Assembly (NCBI RefSeq): GCF_030408435.1
Contig: NZ_CP047046.1
Coordinates: 850,572-914,571 of the forward strand
Direction of reading: 5' to 3'
Length of the DNA: 64,000 nucleotides
Source: Corynebacterium auriscanis
Lineage (GTDB): Bacteria; Actinomycetota; Actinomycetes; Mycobacteriales; Mycobacteriaceae
Part shown: positions 61,096 through 64,000 of the stretch, piece after piece
Layout of the letters: each line of letters opens with the position of its first letter
Numbering within the stretch: position 1 is the stretch's first letter
Notes under the pieces: generated by a model
The model's database searches: none
What the model saw: the letters and a program-made list of their open reading frames with translations, nothing else
Told to the model about the DNA's origin: nothing
Made by a program: the position numbers and the translations under genes

Positions 61096-63033
61096 TTAGA
61101 GCTCGACTGGGTAATCGCGCTGGTCGATCTTGGGGTCGATGCGCTTTTCCACGAAAATCCCGTGCCACACCATGAATGCCAAAACGGTCCACAGGCGGCG
61201 GGAGTGATCGGGGCCGGAACCGGAATTCATGGCCTCGCGGTGTTCGTCCAGCATCTGCAACACTTCCTGCTTGTTGTAGATGTGGTCCGTCTCGGATTCC
61301 ACGATGGTGCCCTTTGCCCAGTCGTACAGTTCGTCGCCGGCCAGCCAGTGGCGGATAGGAACGGGGAAGCCCAACTTCTTGCGGTTGAGGACGTGAGCCG
61401 GAACGATGCGTTCCATTGCTTGGCGAAGCGCGTACTTGGTGGTGCCGTTTGAGATTTTGAGATCGTGGGGCAAAGTCTCTGCTGCTTCGAAAACGACCTT
61501 GTCCAAGAACGGCACGCGCAGCTCCAACGAGTTAGCCATGGTGATCTTGTCCGCCTTGACCAAAATATCGCCACGCATCCACGTAAAGAGGTCCAAGTGC
61601 TGCATCCGCGCTACTGGGTCCATGTCCTTGGACTTGGCGTAGATTGGCGCAGTGACTTCGCGGTGATCCCACTCTGGGCGCACCTCACGTAGAACCCGCT
61701 CGAGCTGGTGGTAGTTGAAGGAGCGAGCGTTGCCGTAGTAACGCTCTTCCATGGGAGTGGTGCCACGTTGCAATAGCGACTTACCGCGCATGCCCTCAGG
61801 AAGCGCATCCCCCAGCTTGCCCAACACGCGGTTGATTGGGGATGGGATCTTCTCGAATGCAGCCAGGCTTAGCGGTTCCTTGTAGATGGTGTATCCACCG
61901 AAGAGCTCGTCAGCACCCTCGCCGGAGAGAACAACTTTGACGTGCTTGCGGGCTTCGGCAGCCACGAAGTACAGCGGAACCAGGGCCGGATCGGCAACGG
62001 GATCGTCCAAGTACCACATGATCTTCGGGATGGCATCGGCGAATTCTTCAGGTGAGACGACCTTGACGATATGTTCGGCGCCGATGGCTGCGGCGGATTC
62101 TGCGGCTACGTCGACTTCCGAGTAACCCTGGCGTTCAAAGCCCGTGGTGAACGTCAGGAGGTTTGGATTGTGGCGCTTGGCGAGGGTCGCTATGGCCGTG
62201 GAATCGATACCGCCGGACAGGAAGGATCCCACCGTCACATCAGCACGCATGTGCTTAGCAACGGAATCCTCTAGTGCTTCGGCGATTTTCTGGAAAACGG
62301 CTTCTTCGCTGCCTGTCGCGACTTTCTTGACGGGGAAGCGGGGCTCAAACCATCGAGTTTCGGCGAGCGTTCCACCGGGGGTGACGGTGGCGTAGGAACC
62401 CGACTCCAGCCGACGAATACCCTCGTGCAGACTCTCTGGTTCCGGCACGTACTGCAAATCGGTGTAGTGTGCAATCGCTCGTACATCCAGATCCTCGTTC
62501 AAACCGATAGCCTCGGCCATGGAAAGGATGCACTTCTTTTCCGAGCTGAACACCGTGCCTGCTGGGGTGGTGGCGTAATACATCGGCTTTATGCCAAACT
62601 GATCCCGAGCTAGGAAGAGGTTCTGCTCTACCGTATCCCAGATCGCAAAGGCGAACATGCCACGCAGGTGGTTGACGACATCCGCACCCCAGTGGTGGTA
62701 GCCCACGACGATGGTTTCGCTGTCGCCTTCGGTATTAAAGGTATAACCCGCAGCTTGGAGCTCTGCGCGCAACTCAATGTAGTTGTAGATCTCGCCATTG
62801 AATGTCAGCGCATACCGGTCGGTTTGGCCCTCCGGACCCCACTGCAAAGGCTGGTGCGAGTGGGCGATGTCAATGATGGAAAGCCGGTTGAATCCGAACA
62901 CGACCGTGTCGTCATGCCATGTGCCACTGTCATCTGGTCCCCGGTGATGCATACAGGGTAGGGCGGTGGCTACCGCGTCTACGTACTTTTCCGCAGCCGA
63001 TTCGGCCGCAATCAAACCAAGCAATCCACACAT
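61096..63033 (-). CDS. ltsA: Glutamine-dependent amidotransferase, asparagine-synthetase family (LtsA)
   Basis: A 645-aa class II amidotransferase. The mature N-terminus MCGLLGLIAAES supplies the catalytic Cys2; HRGPDDSGTW, NRLSIIDIAHSHQPLQ and FNGEIYNYIELRAEL are glutaminase-domain hallmarks. The synthetase half has the ATP loop VGSFLSGGIDSTAIA and VLSGEGADELFGGY. ATG 63033 is chosen because Cys must follow it. In corynebacteria the AsnB-type gene next to erpA is ltsA, reported to amidate meso-diaminopimelate in peptidoglycan precursors; disruption gives lysozyme sensitivity. A plain asparagine synthetase cannot be excluded by sequence alone. Confidence 0.92.
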   Translation of the reverse strand: MCGLLGLIAAESAAEKYVDAVATALPCMHHRGPDDSGTWHDDTVVFGFNRLSIIDIAHSHQPLQWGPEGQTDRYALTFNGEIYNYIELRAELQAAGYTFNTEGDSETIVVGYHHWGADVVNHLRGMFAFAIWDTVEQNLFLARDQFGIKPMYYATTPAGTVFSSEKKCILSMAEAIGLNEDLDVRAIAHYTDLQYVPEPESLHEGIRRLESGSYATVTPGGTLAETRWFEPRFPVKKVATGSEEAVFQKIAEALEDSVAKHMRADVTVGSFLSGGIDSTAIATLAKRHNPNLLTFTTGFERQGYSEVDVAAESAAAIGAEHIVKVVSPEEFADAIPKIMWYLDDPVADPALVPLYFVAAEARKHVKVVLSGEGADELFGGYTIYKEPLSLAAFEKIPSPINRVLGKLGDALPEGMRGKSLLQRGTTPMEERYYGNARSFNYHQLERVLREVRPEWDHREVTAPIYAKSKDMDPVARMQHLDLFTWMRGDILVKADKITMANSLELRVPFLDKVVFEAAETLPHDLKISNGTTKYALRQAMERIVPAHVLNRKKLGFPVPIRHWLAGDELYDWAKGTIVESETDHIYNKQEVLQMLDEHREAMNSGSGPDHSRRLWTVLAFMVWHGIFVEKRIDPKIDQRDYPVEL

Positions 63034-63128
63034 GTGCCCTGACTTTACGCCGGGTAGGGGACTGTGGTCGACATCGGCACGCGGCAACAGGCTTGCAGCT
63101 TACATAGCGAGAGCCTTATTGAGAGGCG

Positions 63129-63134
63129 TAAAGT
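63129..63134 (+). promoter_or_regulatory. -10 box of a likely leaderless poxB transcript
   Basis: TAAAGT is followed by CGAGAATT and then ATG 63143; no ribosome site is seen. Confidence 0.45.
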
Positions 63135-63142
63135 CGAGAATT

Positions 63143-64000
63143 ATGGCTAAGAATTTCGCAGAACAGCTAGTTCAAAACCTTGAAAAACAAGGTGTACAGA
63201 GAATTTTCGGGCTGGTTGGCGACAGCTTGAACCCGATCGTCGACGCAGTTCGCCGTTCTAGCATTGAATGGATTCACGTCCGCAATGAAGAAGCCGCGGC
63301 GTTTGCAGCTGGGGCCGAATCCCTCGTCACCGGGAAGCTCGCAGTGTGTGCGGGCTCCTGTGGTCCGGGAAATACTCACCTCATCCAAGGCCTATATGAT
63401 TCCCACCGCAATGGGGCCAAGGTGCTCGCCCTAGCATCGCACATCCCAAGCATGCAGATTGGCTCCAAATTCTTCCAAGAAACCCACCCGGAGGCGATCT
63501 TCCAGGAGTGCTCGGGCTACTGCGAGATGGTGAACTCCACCGAGCAGGGCACGCGACTGATTCACAATGCCATTCAGTCGACCATGGCGGGCTACGGCGT
63601 GTCCGTCCTAGTCATCCCCGGTGATATCTCCTCACAAAAGTGCGAGGACGAAAGGTTCCTCCGTTCCGAGATCGCCACAGGGCGCCCTACGGTTTACCCC
63701 GATTCCCGTGAAGCAGCGGCACTGGCGCAGGCCATCAATAAAGCAGAAACAGTGACGTTGTTCTGCGGTGCAGGCGCCAACGATGCCCGTGAACAAGTGC
63801 TGAAGCTAGCGGAAAAGATCAAGTCTCCGGTCGGGCACGCTTTCGGTGGAAAGATGCACATCCAGTATGACAACCCATTTGACGTAGGTATGTCTGGATT
63901 GCTGGGATATGGCGCCGCCTGCGATGCTATGCACGACGCTGAATTGCTGATTCTGTTGGGTACGGACTTCCCCTACTCGGAGTTCCTGCCCAGCGAGAAC
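63143..64000 (+). CDS. poxB: Pyruvate:quinone oxidoreductase (pyruvate oxidase), 5' part
   Basis: The first 286 codons of a ThDP-, FAD-dependent enzyme; the gene runs off the right edge. It begins MAKNFAEQLVQNLEKQGVQR and has IFGLVGDSLNPIVDA, the ThDP-activating Glu in HVRNEEAAAFAAGAE, CAGSCGPGNTHLIQGLYD and LASHIPSMQIGSKFFQE, typical of PoxB/Pqo rather than acetolactate synthase. These enzymes oxidise pyruvate to acetate and CO2 at the membrane, passing electrons to quinone, an alternative to the PDH complex encoded elsewhere in the window. Divergent from ltsA, with a 109-base gap. Confidence 0.93.
   Translation, partial: MAKNFAEQLVQNLEKQGVQRIFGLVGDSLNPIVDAVRRSSIEWIHVRNEEAAAFAAGAESLVTGKLAVCAGSCGPGNTHLIQGLYDSHRNGAKVLALASHIPSMQIGSKFFQETHPEAIFQECSGYCEMVNSTEQGTRLIHNAIQSTMAGYGVSVLVIPGDISSQKCEDERFLRSEIATGRPTVYPDSREAAALAQAINKAETVTLFCGAGANDAREQVLKLAEKIKSPVGHAFGGKMHIQYDNPFDVGMSGLLGYGAACDAMHDAELLILLGTDFPYSEFLPSEN

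Overview
The window looks like a chromosomal segment of a high-GC Gram-positive bacterium of the genus Corynebacterium; I cannot name the species. The evidence is gene content and order. Runs such as SURF1 / low-MW phosphatase / HAD / NIF3 / zinc-ribbon protein / RNase H-phosphatase fusion / rnpB, glnA2-glnE-(heme-oxygenase position), RDD / DUF4191 / lipA / lipB / E2, and pepA / ilvE / cobT / DUF3043 / erpA / ltsA match what I recall of C. glutamicum and Mycobacterium tuberculosis. Several genes show the actinobacterial leaderless pattern, with a -10 box 7-8 bases before the start codon.

Layout. 1-4.8 kb: end of an unknown gene, an alpha/beta hydrolase, aceE (pyruvate dehydrogenase E1) and a DUF3052 protein. 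4.8-12.6 kb: tRNA-Val(TAC), SURF1, phosphatase, HAD protein, NIF3, zinc-ribbon protein, RNase H/phosphatase, RNase P RNA and an RNB-domain nuclease. 12.6-18.7 kb: panB, glnA2, glnE and a divergent heme-oxygenase-like gene. 18.7-26.4 kb: an atypical sortase, a GT87 mannosyltransferase-like protein, a biotin block (bioB followed by a BsaP-aminotransferase fusion under a likely BioQ operator) and a YhgE/Pip membrane protein with a degenerate ABC ATPase. 26.6-32.1 kb: thrC, a large surface-anchored protein behind a Fur/Zur-like palindrome, and a DHA2 efflux pump. 32.2-38 kb: an NRAMP-like permease convergent with pxpA-pxpBC and a biotin carboxylase/carrier fusion (5-oxoproline utilisation). 38-40.3 kb: CoA-disulfide reductase-rhodanese fusion plus a 55-aa Cys-rich protein behind a perfect CsoR/CstR-type operator (sulfur or persulfide handling). 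40.5-53 kb: glnA1, RDD protein, LysE exporter, DUF4191, lipA, lipB, a three-lipoyl E2 (aceF/sucB), a small hypothetical gene, pepA and ilvE. 53-54.7 kb: a decayed IS30-family element. 54.8-64 kb: cobT, DUF3043, erpA, a PspC/LiaF-like two-component module, ltsA (asnB family) and the 5' part of a pyruvate:quinone oxidoreductase gene.

Functional links: aceE, aceF, lipA, lipB and the pyruvate oxidase all act on pyruvate or lipoate; glnA1, glnA2 and glnE form the glutamine synthetase system; bioB and its fused partner make biotin that the biotin carboxylase in the same window would need.

The most unusual items are the BsaP-aminotransferase fusion, the CsoR/CstR-type sulfur operon with its tiny Cys-rich protein, an NRAMP-like permease that has lost its metal motif beside the oxoprolinase operon, and a dispersed directional motif (GGCGTCG, then a purine, then an A-rich tract) found about 19 times in coding and intergenic DNA. 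Short tandem duplications also sit just after many stop codons.
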